A stretch of 64,000 nt of DNA from Bacillus andreraoultii (GCF_001244735.1 NZ_LN868937.1:1048893-1112892), one strand, 5' to 3'; positions 47,321-57,563 are shown, counted from the stretch's first letter. Notes: a model not told the origin generated them from the letters alone. Numbers and translations: made by a program.

Positions 47321-49186
47321 ATGAAAGAATCTGAAGAAAGGTTAATCCTTAAACTTGGACATAAAATCTTGTCAAGTTTAAAAATATTGGGAGACGATAC
47401 AGAAACAATTGATTATGTCCATATTGTTAAATCGGCATTAACAGAAGAATTAGGACTAAAGCATATACATTTTTTAGTAAATAAAGATCGACTGAGTGAA
47501 AATAACCAGTTTTTCCTATACACAAAGCGGAAATCTCTATCTTTTTTTGGCACGTGGCAGAAAAATCTTTATTTGAAGGACGACATAAATTCTTCTATTT
47601 TAATAGACTACTATGATTATCAATATCAACATACACCATTTAATAAAACACTTATCATATACCGGGAAGGTTATGGTTTAACGGGTCTTATGTTGTTTTA
47701 TTTGCCAAGTGATTTTTCGGATTACACATTATCGTTTTGGAAATGTTTAGCAAATATGATTGATCAGTATTTTGAAAAAGTGCTACAAATATTAATGTTA
47801 AAAAATGAGAATAAACGAATTGAATTACTGCAAAGTGTAACAAGTCAATTTCATTCCTCCATTGATATTGATGCTGTTCTACGTAAAGTATTGGCATCGT
47901 TAGAAGAAATCTATCCGTATTTGGATTATGAAGTTTTCCTTTCAAACTATAATAATATTGAAAATGACTTACCAATTCAAACACTAGATTATTCCAATAA
48001 CAATTCGGTAATTATGCAAACTTTCTTATCTGGAAACTATCAAATAGAGAACGATGTTGATCATATAAATCGTTTTTTATATTTCCCATTAAAAGGAAAA
48101 CAAGGTGTATATGGAGTATTAAAAATTGTTGCAAAATATTCAATTGTCGTTTCGAATGAAGACATTGAGTTTATTACAAAGCTTGTATATGCTGCGAGTA
48201 GTGCAATGGAAAATGCTCATTTATACCAACAATCAAGACAAGTAATAAGTGATTTGCAATTAATTACGAAAGTCGTAAAAAAGCTAAATTCCAACTTGCG
48301 AATCAAAGATCTTGTCCATAACATTGCTGAGGAGTTACAAGCCGCCTTTCATGCAGAAGAAGTTGGAATTATATTGTTTGAAAATAGTGATTTTAATGTG
48401 CTTCCAGGGAGTACAACTTACTTCAATAAGAAAGATAGTACGCTCTTTTTACAATCTATTCGAGAGTTACTAGAAACGAAAGACGAATCTTTATTTTTTG
48501 CGAATTATGAGTCTATTGATCCATCCGTCGAAACACCATTTCGCTCTATTATGGTAGAGTCATTGCAACAAGATCAAAATCGAATCGGCTTTATCATTGT
48601 TTTACATCGCAACCCATATACATTTTCTTTCAACACGTATAAACTTTTGCAATCCATTACACAACATACATCGCTTGCTTTTACAAATGCAATGTTACGC
48701 CGTCGCTTAGAAAAATTAGTTATAACAGACTATTTAACAAATCTATTTACTAGAAATTACTTAGATGAACAGCTGCAAAAATCAATAGAAAGAGATGAGC
48801 AAGGTACTTTTCTGTTAATTGATATTGATAATTTCAAAGTCGTCAATGACACATTCGGTCATCAAATCGGTGATCAAATATTAATTCAAATTGCCACGAT
48901 TATTAAGGAAAACTTAAGTGAAAACGATATCGGTGCACGATGGGGTGGGGAAGAGTTAGCTGTTTATTTACCAAACAGTACTTTAGAAGAAGGTTTATTG
49001 TTAGGGAATGATCTTGTCTATTTAACTTCTATTCAAATTCAACCAACAGTAACCATTTCGTGCGGCGTCTCTCATTGGAAACAAAATAAAAAGGAAAGTC
49101 CACTATCTCTATTTAAAAGGGCCGATGAAGCGTTGTATTTAGCCAAAAGTAGAGGGAAAAATAGAGTGATTGCTTGTATTAAATAG
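47321..49186 (+). CDS. dgcP: GAF-GGDEF diguanylate cyclase, DgcP-like
   Basis: Makes cyclic di-GMP. About 621 residues: an N-terminal sensory region, GAF-like domains at roughly residues 165-295 and 325-450, and a GGDEF domain at about 460-620. The active site reads RWGGEEL (about 540-546), a functional GGEEF variant. The usual RxxD inhibitory site upstream reads SEND, so product inhibition is probably absent. AGGTGAGG lies 3-4 nt before the ATG at 47321. Its position by rpsD matches B. subtilis ytrP/dgcP. Confidence 0.9.
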   Translation: MKESEERLILKLGHKILSSLKILGDDTETIDYVHIVKSALTEELGLKHIHFLVNKDRLSENNQFFLYTKRKSLSFFGTWQKNLYLKDDINSSILIDYYDYQYQHTPFNKTLIIYREGYGLTGLMLFYLPSDFSDYTLSFWKCLANMIDQYFEKVLQILMLKNENKRIELLQSVTSQFHSSIDIDAVLRKVLASLEEIYPYLDYEVFLSNYNNIENDLPIQTLDYSNNNSVIMQTFLSGNYQIENDVDHINRFLYFPLKGKQGVYGVLKIVAKYSIVVSNEDIEFITKLVYAASSAMENAHLYQQSRQVISDLQLITKVVKKLNSNLRIKDLVHNIAEELQAAFHAEEVGIILFENSDFNVLPGSTTYFNKKDSTLFLQSIRELLETKDESLFFANYESIDPSVETPFRSIMVESLQQDQNRIGFIIVLHRNPYTFSFNTYKLLQSITQHTSLAFTNAMLRRRLEKLVITDYLTNLFTRNYLDEQLQKSIERDEQGTFLLIDIDNFKVVNDTFGHQIGDQILIQIATIIKENLSENDIGARWGGEELAVYLPNSTLEEGLLLGNDLVYLTSIQIQPTVTISCGVSHWKQNKKESPLSLFKRADEALYLAKSRGKNRVIACIK

Positions 49187-49216
49187 ATATTCAATCGTGT
49201 GCAATTTCAATAACAT

Positions 49217-49254
49217 AAAGCAAGTAGTGGAGAAAGTTCTTTACCACTTGCTTT
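49217..49254. terminator. Bidirectional terminator dgcP / fRMsr gene
   Basis: AAAGCAAGTAGTGG pairs with CCACTTGCTTT (bulge of TA); a T-rich run follows on plus and an A/T-rich run on minus. Confidence 0.75.
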
Positions 49255-49262
49255 ATTTGTTT

Positions 49263-49748
49263 TTACAAATAGTTAACGAGCATGTTAACAAACTCTTCTA
49301 ATTTCTGCTGATCTCCTTGGTCAAATCGGTTTTTCTCTGGACTATCAATATCTAGTACCCCGAATAGCGTATCATTTTTTACAATGGGGATGACAATTTC
49401 CGATAGACTATTTGCGTCACAAGCGATATGTCCTGGAAATTGATGGACATCGGGAACAACAATTGTTTCGCGTTTTTTTGCTGCTGTTCCACAAACGCCT
49501 TTTCCCATTGGAATACGAACACAAGCAGGTAAACCTTGAAATGGTCCGAGAACTAGTTCATTTTTATTTTGATCAAATAAGTAAAAACCGACCCAGTTAA
49601 TACGATCTAAAAATTGATTTAACAATGCTGAGGCGTTACTTAAATTGGCGATTACATTTGTTTCATCTTCAATTAATGCCTCTAATTGTTTTATGAGTAA
49701 GTTGAAATTATCTTCTTTATTTCCACTGTATTTTTCGACTACAAACAT
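49263..49748 (-). CDS. Free methionine-(R)-sulfoxide reductase
   Basis: GAF-domain enzyme (fRMsr) that reduces free methionine-R-sulfoxide. 161 residues, the family size (YtsP in B. subtilis). The three redox cysteines are seen at residues 76, 86 and 110 in GLPACVRIPMGKGVCGTA and GHIACDANS. SEIVIPI and GVLDIDSPEKNRFD are family signatures. It is convergent with dgcP. A weak site precedes the ATG. Confidence 0.93.
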   Translation of the reverse strand: MFVVEKYSGNKEDNFNLLIKQLEALIEDETNVIANLSNASALLNQFLDRINWVGFYLFDQNKNELVLGPFQGLPACVRIPMGKGVCGTAAKKRETIVVPDVHQFPGHIACDANSLSEIVIPIVKNDTLFGVLDIDSPEKNRFDQGDQQKLEEFVNMLVNYL

Positions 49749-49929
49749 GCTAAATCACCTAATTTCTACATTTTATTATTTTATTTTACCAAAGATACAG
49801 AAAACTTGTCGATAATTTTTTAAAGGATGTCAGATAATGAAAGCGAATAATTAATAATATGTAGAAGATTTCTATTTTATGATGAATCATGTGGTCGACT
49901 TATATAAAACGATATAAGGAAGTGGGAGA

Positions 49930-50556
49930 ATGAATCATACATTAAGAACCAAGGAAAAAATATTTCAAGCCGCCTTATCTGAATTTAATGTAAAAGGATA
50001 TACTGGAACGTCAATACGAGAGATAGCTACTGCCGCCGAAATGAATGTATCGACAATTTCTTACTATTTTAAAGGCAAACACGGTTTACTTAAATTTGCA
50101 TTTATCTCTTTTTTTGAACCATATATACATATTCTAGAAGATTGTTTATTGAAATATGAAAGAGATTCAGCTACAATTTGTTTAAAAAACGCAATTATAC
50201 AATTAATGGATTACCAATATCGACATTTTGAATTGGCTCGCTTTGTTTGGCGAGAAGTTTCTATTGATTCTCAAATTGTTCGTGAGACGATGACAACTTA
50301 TTTTAGAAAAGAAAGGTATTTATTTCAGACGATTATCGATAAGGGGATAAAAAATGGAGAATTTAACAAAGTCCCTATTGGAATTATAATGACACAATTA
50401 AAAGGAATCATGACAATGCCTTTCTTAAACTCAATATATACATCTGAAGTGTGGAATATTTATTATCAAGAACGGTTTTATTTAAAAAAGTATAAGGAGC
50501 AAATTATCCACTGGATTGACTTTTACTTATCGAACAAAAAAGTAGAGGCAGTTTGA
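49930..50556 (+). CDS. refZ: TetR-family septum-position regulator RefZ
   Basis: DNA-binding protein that in B. subtilis binds RBM motifs near the origin and tunes FtsZ-ring placement during sporulation. 208 residues. The TetR helix-turn-helix is at about residues 6-52 (GYTGTSIREIATAAEMNVST, ISYYFKGKHGLL). The C-terminal domain is all-helical. GGAAGTGGGAG precedes the ATG. The location just before ezrA supports RefZ over a generic TetR repressor. Confidence 0.87.
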   Translation: MNHTLRTKEKIFQAALSEFNVKGYTGTSIREIATAAEMNVSTISYYFKGKHGLLKFAFISFFEPYIHILEDCLLKYERDSATICLKNAIIQLMDYQYRHFELARFVWREVSIDSQIVRETMTTYFRKERYLFQTIIDKGIKNGEFNKVPIGIIMTQLKGIMTMPFLNSIYTSEVWNIYYQERFYLKKYKEQIIHWIDFYLSNKKVEAV

Positions 50557-50751
50557 AGAGATGAATTTTTTTAATGGGTCTAACCCATTTTTTTTATGCT
50601 ATATTTTATAGTTGGAATATTTTTGGGTAAAATCTAAAAAAAATTGAAATTTATCGTCAAAAATTGTCGTTATCATGGTATCATATAAGCATTAGTAGGA
50701 TTTTATAATATATTTCATATAGATAGTTTTTGGTTTGACAGGGGGCATACG

Positions 50752-52458
50752 ATGATATCCATCATAATTGGCATTATTTTACTACTTATTGTTTTATATA
50801 TAATTGGTTATTTTGTAAAACGAAAACATTTTACCTATATTGATCGACTTGAATCATGGAAGATTGAAATAATGAATAGGCCAGTCCTTGATGAGGTGTC
50901 AAAAATTAAGCAACTAACAATGGCTGGGGAAACAGAGGAATATTTTGAACGTTGGCGGGTAACTTGGGATTCGATTGTAACGGAACAATTACCAAGTGTG
51001 GAAGAAGCACTTTATGAAGCAGAAGATCTTGTTGAGAAATACCGATTTTCTAAAGTAAAACAAGTATATACAAAAATAGAAAATGCGTTAAAAGAAGCTG
51101 ATGTCAAGATTGATGAAATGGTCTTGAATTTGCGGGAAATTGTCGATAGCGAAGAAAAAAATCAAGAAGATATGGCTAATATTCATGAACAATATAAAAA
51201 GCTGAAAAAAGAGTTATTAGCTCACCGGTATGCCTTTGGGAAAGCAAGTGGCAAGTTAGAGGAAAATTTAGCACATGTGAATGAAACGATTGAACTTGTT
51301 GAAACGGAAACAAATAATGGAAACTACCTTACAGCAAGAGCAATTGTATTGGATCTTAATAAAGACATTGAGCTTCTCAAAGTGAAAATGGAAACAATTC
51401 CACTTTACTTAAATGAGTGTCACCACGTCATTCCTAATCAATTAAAAGAAATAAAAAATGGTATGGAAGAAATGATTGAAGAAGGATACCAATTAGAACA
51501 TTTAGGAATTGAACTAGAAATTCATAAAATTGGGGAAATGGTTCAATCGTATGTTCAGTACGTTGAAAATGGTGATATTGATGGAATTGACGATGGGCTG
51601 AAAGCGATTAAGGAACAAATTGAAATTATGTACCAACTTCTAGAAGAAGAAGTTTCATCGAGAAAGTTTGTACTATCGAACCGTCCACATATCGAAAAGT
51701 CATTAGAAGATGTCACGACAACAAATGAGACATTAAAAGGTGAAGTGGAGCTTGTCAAAGAAACGTACCATCTCTCAACAGAAGATGTAGATTTGCTAAA
51801 TGAACTACAAGATAAAATTTCAACATTGAAAAAAATGTCGGAACTTCTACTTAAGGAAGAAGCTTTATCGACAGCCGCCTATTCAGTTGTAAAGGATAAA
51901 GTGGAAGATATTCTTGAAATGATTAAAGATATTGAAGAAAAACAACAAACACTTACTGAATCATTACAAGCACTTCGGAAAGATGAGTTTGAAGCACGTG
52001 AAAAAATTACTCACTTGAAAAAACGATTCCAAGAAACAGCTAGAAAAGTGGAACGTAGTAATATTCCAGGGATTCCAAAAGAGATTGAAACATTGTTTAT
52101 TGAGGCTCACCACGCTATACAAGACGCTCTAACATCATTAGAGGAAAAACCTTTACGAATGCCCTTAGTGCAAGATTCATTACAAAAGGCTGAAGGTCAT
52201 GTAGATGAAATATATAAAAAAGTAGAAGAAATGATTGAAAATGTATACTTTATTGAAAAAGTTATACAGTATGGGAATCGCTATAGAAAAAAATATCCAC
52301 AAATTCACAAGCGTTTAGATATTGCAGAGGAAGCGTTCAGGCGTTATGATTATACTAGTGCTTTAGAGGAGGCGGCAGCAGCAGTAGAGGCCGTAGAACC
52401 TGGTGCAATTAAGAAAATTGAAGAAATGATTAATGAAGAAATTAATCAAGAAAACTAG
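50752..52458 (+). CDS. ezrA: Septation ring formation regulator EzrA
   Basis: Membrane-anchored negative regulator of FtsZ-ring formation. One N-terminal helix (about residues 2-21, SIIIGIILLLIVLYIIGYF) is followed by about 540 residues of long helices with spectrin-like coiled coils. The length of 568 is close to the 562 of B. subtilis. ACAGGGGGC precedes the ATG. Confidence 0.96.
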   Translation: MISIIIGIILLLIVLYIIGYFVKRKHFTYIDRLESWKIEIMNRPVLDEVSKIKQLTMAGETEEYFERWRVTWDSIVTEQLPSVEEALYEAEDLVEKYRFSKVKQVYTKIENALKEADVKIDEMVLNLREIVDSEEKNQEDMANIHEQYKKLKKELLAHRYAFGKASGKLEENLAHVNETIELVETETNNGNYLTARAIVLDLNKDIELLKVKMETIPLYLNECHHVIPNQLKEIKNGMEEMIEEGYQLEHLGIELEIHKIGEMVQSYVQYVENGDIDGIDDGLKAIKEQIEIMYQLLEEEVSSRKFVLSNRPHIEKSLEDVTTTNETLKGEVELVKETYHLSTEDVDLLNELQDKISTLKKMSELLLKEEALSTAAYSVVKDKVEDILEMIKDIEEKQQTLTESLQALRKDEFEAREKITHLKKRFQETARKVERSNIPGIPKEIETLFIEAHHAIQDALTSLEEKPLRMPLVQDSLQKAEGHVDEIYKKVEEMIENVYFIEKVIQYGNRYRKKYPQIHKRLDIAEEAFRRYDYTSALEEAAAAVEAVEPGAIKKIEEMINEEINQEN

Positions 52459-52585
52459 TCATTGCTGAAATTTTGAGGTAAGTCATGTAAATAAGCATAA
52501 AGGAGTCACCCTGTGTGATTTCTTTTTTTGTTTGCTATTATTTGTCTGATATAATGAGAGAAAAAAACAGGGAGGGTGAGTACGT

Positions 52586-53731
52586 TTGATTTATTTCGAT
52601 AATAGTGCGACAACAAAGCCGAAAAAAGAAGTCTTAGATACGTTCGTGAAGACAGCAGGAAACTATTACGGTAACCCTTCTTCCGTGCACCATCTAGGTT
52701 TGCAAACAGAAAATTTATTAAATCAAGCTCGCCAACAAATCGCATCACTTTTAAACGTTGATGATCAAGAAGTCATTTTTACATCTGGTGGAACAGAAGG
52801 GAATAACTTTATATTAAAAGGTATAGCGGAACAATATCGAAATCGTGGAAAACATATCATCACAACGATGATTGAACATCCATCTGTTTTAAATACATGT
52901 CAACAATTAGAAAATAAAGGATATGATATTACTTATTTGCCTGTTGATCAAAATGGTCAAGTCCGTGTAGAAGATGTCCAATGTTCGATTCGTGAAGATA
53001 CCATTCTTGTTTCGATTATGCATGTAAATAATGAAGTTGGTTCAATTCAACCGATTGAGGCAATAGGGCGGATGTTAAAAAACTATCCGAAGATATTATT
53101 CCATTCAGATTGTGTTCAAGGTGTGACAAAAGTACCGCTTGATTTACACGAAAGTATGCTTGACTTTGCAACCATTTCCAGTCATAAATTTCATGGATTG
53201 AAAGGAACTGGGGCAATTTATATGCGAAAAGGCTTGAAAATAGATCCGCTATTATCCGGTGGTGGTCAAGAACGGGGGTTCAGAAGTGGTACCGAAAATC
53301 TTCCCGGCATTGTAGCGATGGCAAAGGCTTTACGTCTTAGTATGTTAGATTATGAAACGAAAGCATTTGAGATGGAAGAGATTCGTAATTTATTAATAAA
53401 TGGGATAGAAGCAATTGATGGATTAACAATGAATACACCAAAGAACTACTGTGCACCCCATATTATTAACTTTTCTGCATATCAGTTTAAAGCGGAAGTG
53501 CTTGTTCATGAGTTGGAAAAACATGGTTTATATGTCTCGACAACAAGTGCTTGTTCTTCTCGAACGAATGAACCGAGTAAAACAATTCTTGCCATGGGAT
53601 TAGGCGAAGAACGGGCGTCTACTTCAATTCGTATGAGTCTGTCTTATGAAAACACACGGAATGAGGCGATAGAGGCCCTAAAGATAATCGAACAAAGTAT
53701 AATGAATTTAAAACCAGTAATGAGGGGATAA
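52586..53731 (+). CDS. nifZ: Cysteine desulfurase for tRNA thiolation (NifZ type)
   Basis: PLP enzyme that takes sulfur from cysteine and passes it to ThiI. 381 residues. The PLP lysine is Lys201 in ISSHKFHGLKGTG and the persulfide cysteine is Cys323 in STTSACSSRTNEPS. The start is TTG with GGAGGGTGAG upstream. It ends 1 bp before thiI, and this pairing marks the dedicated NifZ/IscS-like partner rather than SufS. Confidence 0.94.
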   Translation: MIYFDNSATTKPKKEVLDTFVKTAGNYYGNPSSVHHLGLQTENLLNQARQQIASLLNVDDQEVIFTSGGTEGNNFILKGIAEQYRNRGKHIITTMIEHPSVLNTCQQLENKGYDITYLPVDQNGQVRVEDVQCSIREDTILVSIMHVNNEVGSIQPIEAIGRMLKNYPKILFHSDCVQGVTKVPLDLHESMLDFATISSHKFHGLKGTGAIYMRKGLKIDPLLSGGGQERGFRSGTENLPGIVAMAKALRLSMLDYETKAFEMEEIRNLLINGIEAIDGLTMNTPKNYCAPHIINFSAYQFKAEVLVHELEKHGLYVSTTSACSSRTNEPSKTILAMGLGEERASTSIRMSLSYENTRNEAIEALKIIEQSIMNLKPVMRG

Positions 53732-53732
53732 C

Positions 53733-54938
53733 ATGATATATGATCAAATATTAGTCCGTTACGGAGAAATTTCAACAAAAGGAAGAAATCGTAACCTTTT
53801 TGTTGAAAAGTTAAGAAAGAATGTCCAATATGTTCTTCGTGATTTTCCAAATATAAAAATAAAAGCGAATCGTGACCGGATGTACGTTCTTTTAAACGGA
53901 GAAGACTTGGAAAAAATATCTGAACGATTACAACATGTGTTTGGCATTCAATCATTTAGCCCTGTAATTCGAGTTCAAAAAGATATTGAAACAATAAAAG
54001 AGAGTGCATTAAACTTGTTTCAAAAACTCAATGCACAAGGAAAAACATTTAAGGTTCAAACGAGAAGAGCGGATAAAGAGTTTCCATTACATTCGGGAGA
54101 ACTGAATCATATTTTAGGTAGCCATCTTCTCCAAAATATTGATGATTTATCGGTTGATGTACATCATCCGAATCTTGAATTAAAAGTAGAAATTCGAAAA
54201 GATGCAGTATATTTAACATGTGAAATGATAAAAGGTGCAGGCGGTCTTCCTGTTGGTTCAAGTGGGAAAGCGATGCTCATGCTTTCAGGAGGAATCGATA
54301 GCCCTGTAGCGGGTCATTTAGCGATGAAACGTGGTTTGTCGATTGAGGGAGTGCATTTTTATAGTCCACCATTTACAAGTGAGAGATCAAAGCAAAAAGT
54401 AATTGACTTAAGTAAGAAATTAGCAAGAGTAAGTGGACAATTCACTTTGCATATTGTCCCATTTACTGAATTACAACAATTAATTTATGAAAAAGTCCAT
54501 GAAAATTACGCAATGACAATTATGAGAAGAATGATGTTAAGAATTACTGATGAAATTCGTAAAAAACAAGAAGGATTGGCGATTGTGACTGGAGAAAGCT
54601 TAGGACAAGTGGCAAGTCAAACGTTAGATAGTATGTATGCGATAAATGAAGTGACGAATACACCAGTTATTCGCCCACTTGTTACAGTTGATAAAAATGA
54701 CATTATTCGTATTGCCGAGGAAATTGATACATTAGAGATTTCAAATCGACCATATGAAGACTGCTGTACAATATTTTCACCAGCACAACCGAAAACAAAG
54801 CCGAGAAGAGATAAAGCAAATTCCTATGAAACGCATTTTGACTATGAACCACTTATCCAGAAGGCTGTTGAAAATATTGAAACAATAACATTATTTGCAC
54901 AAGAAGAAGATCAAAATGAATTTGCTGACTTGCTCTAA
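53733..54938 (+). CDS. thiI: tRNA 4-thiouridylase ThiI
   Basis: Adenylates U8 of tRNA and inserts sulfur to make 4-thiouridine; also linked to thiamine thiazole synthesis. 401 residues: ferredoxin-like start, THUMP domain (about 60-165) and PP-loop ATPase (LMLSGGIDSPVAG, about 180-192). The C-terminal rhodanese domain of the E. coli enzyme is absent, as is usual in Firmicutes. The ribosome-binding site lies inside the end of nifZ. Confidence 0.96.
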   Translation: MIYDQILVRYGEISTKGRNRNLFVEKLRKNVQYVLRDFPNIKIKANRDRMYVLLNGEDLEKISERLQHVFGIQSFSPVIRVQKDIETIKESALNLFQKLNAQGKTFKVQTRRADKEFPLHSGELNHILGSHLLQNIDDLSVDVHHPNLELKVEIRKDAVYLTCEMIKGAGGLPVGSSGKAMLMLSGGIDSPVAGHLAMKRGLSIEGVHFYSPPFTSERSKQKVIDLSKKLARVSGQFTLHIVPFTELQQLIYEKVHENYAMTIMRRMMLRITDEIRKKQEGLAIVTGESLGQVASQTLDSMYAINEVTNTPVIRPLVTVDKNDIIRIAEEIDTLEISNRPYEDCCTIFSPAQPKTKPRRDKANSYETHFDYEPLIQKAVENIETITLFAQEEDQNEFADLL

Positions 54939-54978
54939 ATCTAAATAATGTTGGATTATTCTAAAATCAGAAGGAATA

Positions 54979-55023
54979 TCCCCACTTCAAACAGATTGTC
55001 AAGTCGTTAAGTGGAGGATTTTT
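54979..55023 (+). terminator. Terminator after thiI
   Basis: TCCCCACTT pairs with AAGTGGAGGA around a 21-nt loop; TTTTTAACG follows. Confidence 0.65.
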
Positions 55024-55056
55024 AACGATTCTAGAAACATTTACCTATCCATGTGA

Positions 55057-55087
55057 TGAATGAAACCTTCAAATTCGACACACTATA
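55057..55087 (+). promoter_or_regulatory. Sigma-G promoter of the SASP gene
   Basis: TGAATG (55057-55062), 18-bp spacer, CACTATA (55081-55087), close to the forespore sigma-G consensus TGAATA/CATACTA. The downstream gene is a typical sigma-G target. Confidence 0.75.
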
Positions 55088-55111
55088 ATAGCACAAGGAG
55101 GTGAACATCAC

Positions 55112-55315
55112 ATGGCAAACAACAATAGCAGTAACCAACTTCTTGTACCAGGAGCTGAGCAAGCTTTAGAACAAATGAAATACGAAATTGCTCAAGAGTT
55201 TGGTGTGAACTTAGGTGCTGAAACAACTTCTCGTGCTAACGGATCTGTTGGGGGAGAAATTACGAAACGCTTAGTTCAAATGGCCCAACAACATATGAGT
55301 GGACGTTTTTCATAA
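55112..55315 (+). CDS. sspA: Alpha/beta-type small acid-soluble spore protein
   Basis: Coats and protects forespore DNA against UV, heat and peroxide. 67 residues. The germination protease site region [17 protein letters not shown] and the DNA-binding [17 protein letters not shown] are the two conserved blocks. AAGGAGGTGA precedes the ATG. The paralog letter follows the gene order of B. subtilis (sspA near thiI/sppA); other members cannot be excluded. Confidence 0.95.
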   Translation: MANNNSSNQLLVPGAEQALEQMKYEIAQEFGVNLGAETTSRANGSVGGEITKRLVQMAQQHMSGRFS

Positions 55316-55337
55316 TAAGTAAATAATATATGGCTTA

Positions 55338-55368
55338 TGGGCGGAGATAGAACCTCCGTCCTTTTCTA
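55338..55368 (+). terminator. Terminator after the SASP gene
   Basis: GGGCGGAG pairs with CTCCGTCC (one G-U); TTTTCTATTT follows. Confidence 0.75.
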
Positions 55369-55501
55369 TTTCAAAAATACGATATGATATACATGGTAAT
55401 TAACAACTATTTTACCTACAAATGGGAAAATAATTCGTGTATAATGATTTTTGAGAAGTTTTTGGGGATTATTTTTATATAAAAGAATTGGGGGTTTTTA
55501 T

Positions 55502-56509
55502 GTGAACGGAAAACGTTGGGCTGCCCTTGGAATTGCAGCTGTTTTACTTATTGTTTCCTCAGGTGTTTCTATTGTTAAAACACTGTTTTCTGATGGACAA
55601 GAATCATTTACAAATTTTATGTTTCCAAGTACAGATTTTACAGAAGAAGTTATTGAAGATGGAAATCCAATGAAGAGAATTGTCGTTTTAGATGTAGAAG
55701 GAGTTATTCAAGATACAGGTGATACAAATTCTTTTGTAGATTCTGCAAGCTATAATCATAGAAGGTTTATGGAAAAATTAAAGGCTATTGAAGAAGATAG
55801 CTCTGTTCGCGGTATCGTTTTACGTGTGAATTCACCAGGTGGCGGTGTTGTCGAAAGTGCAGAAGTTCATGACAAGCTAGTGGACATTATTAAAAAAAGA
55901 AAGAAGCCAGTCTATGTTTCCATGGGTTCAATGGCAGCATCAGGGGGTTATTACATTTCGGCACCAGCTACAAAAATATTTGCGGCAAAAGATACAATGA
56001 CTGGATCTCTTGGAGTCATTATGGAAAGCTATAATGTTACAGAACTAGCGGATAAGCTTGGCATTGATACAATAACGATAAAAAGTGGTCCACATAAAGA
56101 TATTATGAGTTCGACAAGGAAAATGACCGAGGAAGAAAAGAATATTTTACAAGAAATGATTAATAACGCATATGGAGATTTTGTAAAAGTCATTTCAGAC
56201 GGTCGTGGGATTCCACAAGAAGAAGTTCGCAAAATTGCTGATGGACGGATTTATGATGGTCGACAAGCAAAACAATTAAACTTAATTGACGAATTTGGTT
56301 ATTTAGATGACACAATTGCAGCGATGAAAAAAGATAAAAAGTTAAAAGATGCCCAAATTGTCCGGTTTGTTGATGATGATTTTGGTTTCGGTTCACTTTT
56401 TGGTGTAACTGCGAATAAATTAATTGGAAAAGATTCGAGTACGAAGGCATTAACTGAATTACTATCATATCGAAACTCACCAAGATTAATGTATCTTTAC
56501 GCTGAATAG
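55502..56509 (+). CDS. sppA: Signal peptide peptidase SppA
   Basis: Membrane-bound serine protease that degrades left-over signal peptides. An N-terminal helix (about residues 7-27) anchors it. The Ser/Lys dyad fits Ser147 (SMAASGGYYIS) and Lys199 (SGPHKDIMS), the same numbers as in B. subtilis SppA. The GTG at 55502 with GGGGG upstream gives 335 residues, the exact B. subtilis length; the frame runs 17 codons further 5' without a site. Confidence 0.95.
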   Translation: MNGKRWAALGIAAVLLIVSSGVSIVKTLFSDGQESFTNFMFPSTDFTEEVIEDGNPMKRIVVLDVEGVIQDTGDTNSFVDSASYNHRRFMEKLKAIEEDSSVRGIVLRVNSPGGGVVESAEVHDKLVDIIKKRKKPVYVSMGSMAASGGYYISAPATKIFAAKDTMTGSLGVIMESYNVTELADKLGIDTITIKSGPHKDIMSSTRKMTEEEKNILQEMINNAYGDFVKVISDGRGIPQEEVRKIADGRIYDGRQAKQLNLIDEFGYLDDTIAAMKKDKKLKDAQIVRFVDDDFGFGSLFGVTANKLIGKDSSTKALTELLSYRNSPRLMYLYAE

Positions 56510-56523
56510 GAGGGAGTGGAGAA

Positions 56524-57162
56524 ATGAATAGAGACGATGAACAACGTACAGAAGAAAATGTTCATAATGAAAGACCATTTTCAGAAGATCAAATACGTAC
56601 GAATCATACAATTGTTGATTTAGAAAAAGAGGCCAGTACTTCTAATCAACAGAACTTAGAAGATAAGGAAACACTTGCAAGTAACCAAACTTTAGAACTA
56701 ACGAACAATCATCAGCAAGTAGATTTATATGCTTATGCTGGTTTTTGGATACGATTTTGTGCTTACATAATAGATGTGCTAGTGATCGTTTCGTTAAGAC
56801 AATTAGTGATAAGTCCGATTGTAGGGTTCCTCGGAGTTGAGCAAAATTCGGGTATGTTTTCCGTACAAAATATATTATCGGCACTTGTGTTTTATTTATA
56901 TTTTGTACTTATGACGAAATATTTTAATCAAACTTTAGGAAAAATGATTTTCGGTTTAAAAGTTATTCCATTAAAAGAAACACGATTATCGTGGCAAACG
57001 GTCATTTTTCGTGAGTGGATTGGTCGGTATATATCAGCAACAATAATAATACTATATATTTTCGTTGCTTTTTCACCAAAAAAACAAGGAGTACATGATT
57101 ATTTTGCAGATACTACAGTTATTCATGAAAACTATCTTCTGAAAAATGCATCGGTCTCATAA
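56524..57162 (+). CDS. yteJ: RDD-family membrane protein YteJ
   Basis: A 212-residue protein. A hydrophilic Glu/Asn-rich N-terminus of about 70 residues is followed by an RDD domain with three to four membrane segments (about 73-190). AGFWIRFCAYIIDVLVIV contains the Arg and Asp that name the family, and TLGKMIFGLKV is typical. In B. subtilis YteJ works with SppA in lysozyme-type resistance. It begins 14 bp after sppA with GGAGGGAG upstream, so they form an operon. Confidence 0.9.
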   Translation: MNRDDEQRTEENVHNERPFSEDQIRTNHTIVDLEKEASTSNQQNLEDKETLASNQTLELTNNHQQVDLYAYAGFWIRFCAYIIDVLVIVSLRQLVISPIVGFLGVEQNSGMFSVQNILSALVFYLYFVLMTKYFNQTLGKMIFGLKVIPLKETRLSWQTVIFREWIGRYISATIIILYIFVAFSPKKQGVHDYFADTTVIHENYLLKNASVS

Positions 57163-57173
57163 TAATGATAAAG

Positions 57174-57208
57174 GCTGTCTATGGGAATTACCTGTAGACA
57201 GCTTTTTT
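57174..57208 (+). terminator. Terminator of sppA-yteJ
   Basis: GCTGTCTA (57174-57181) pairs with TAGACAGC (57195-57202); TTTTTTAAG follows. Confidence 0.85.
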
Positions 57209-57239
57209 AAGCTAATAGGAAAGTATAAATATTCGAATT

Positions 57240-57350
57240 CTACTTTCTTATACGCATAAGTGCACAAGAAAAGCCCTAGCAGCATTGCCCGCAGCCGAAA
57301 AAGCTTTTTTCGCGAACTCTAGTCTCTCTGGTTGCCTGAGGGCTCGACAT
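57240..57350 (+). repeat. Dispersed intergenic repeat, copy C
   Basis: Shares with copy A the blocks AAGCCCTAGCAGCATTG, CGCAGCCGAAAAAGC, TTTTTTCGCGAACTC, TAGTCTCT and GGTTGCCTGAGGGCTC. The middle CGAAAAAGCTTTTTTCG is a near-perfect palindrome. The rest of the gap to 57563 holds no gene; CGACAGTAA occurs twice near 57450 and 57473. Confidence 0.7.
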
Positions 57351-57563
57351 AAAAGCATTATTTTCTAAATCCCCCCTTCTACCGCATAAGTATCAACAAA
57401 GTATTCCTCTATAGTAAATAGATTTCAGACAAAAATATGTCAATCAACTTCGACAGTAAATGGGAAATGCTCGACAGTAACAGGTGAAACTCTTTTTTTC
57501 AAATATTGGGTTTATTTTCCTACCAGTCTGACGATAATAGAAGGCTGAAAGGTTGTGGAAAAT

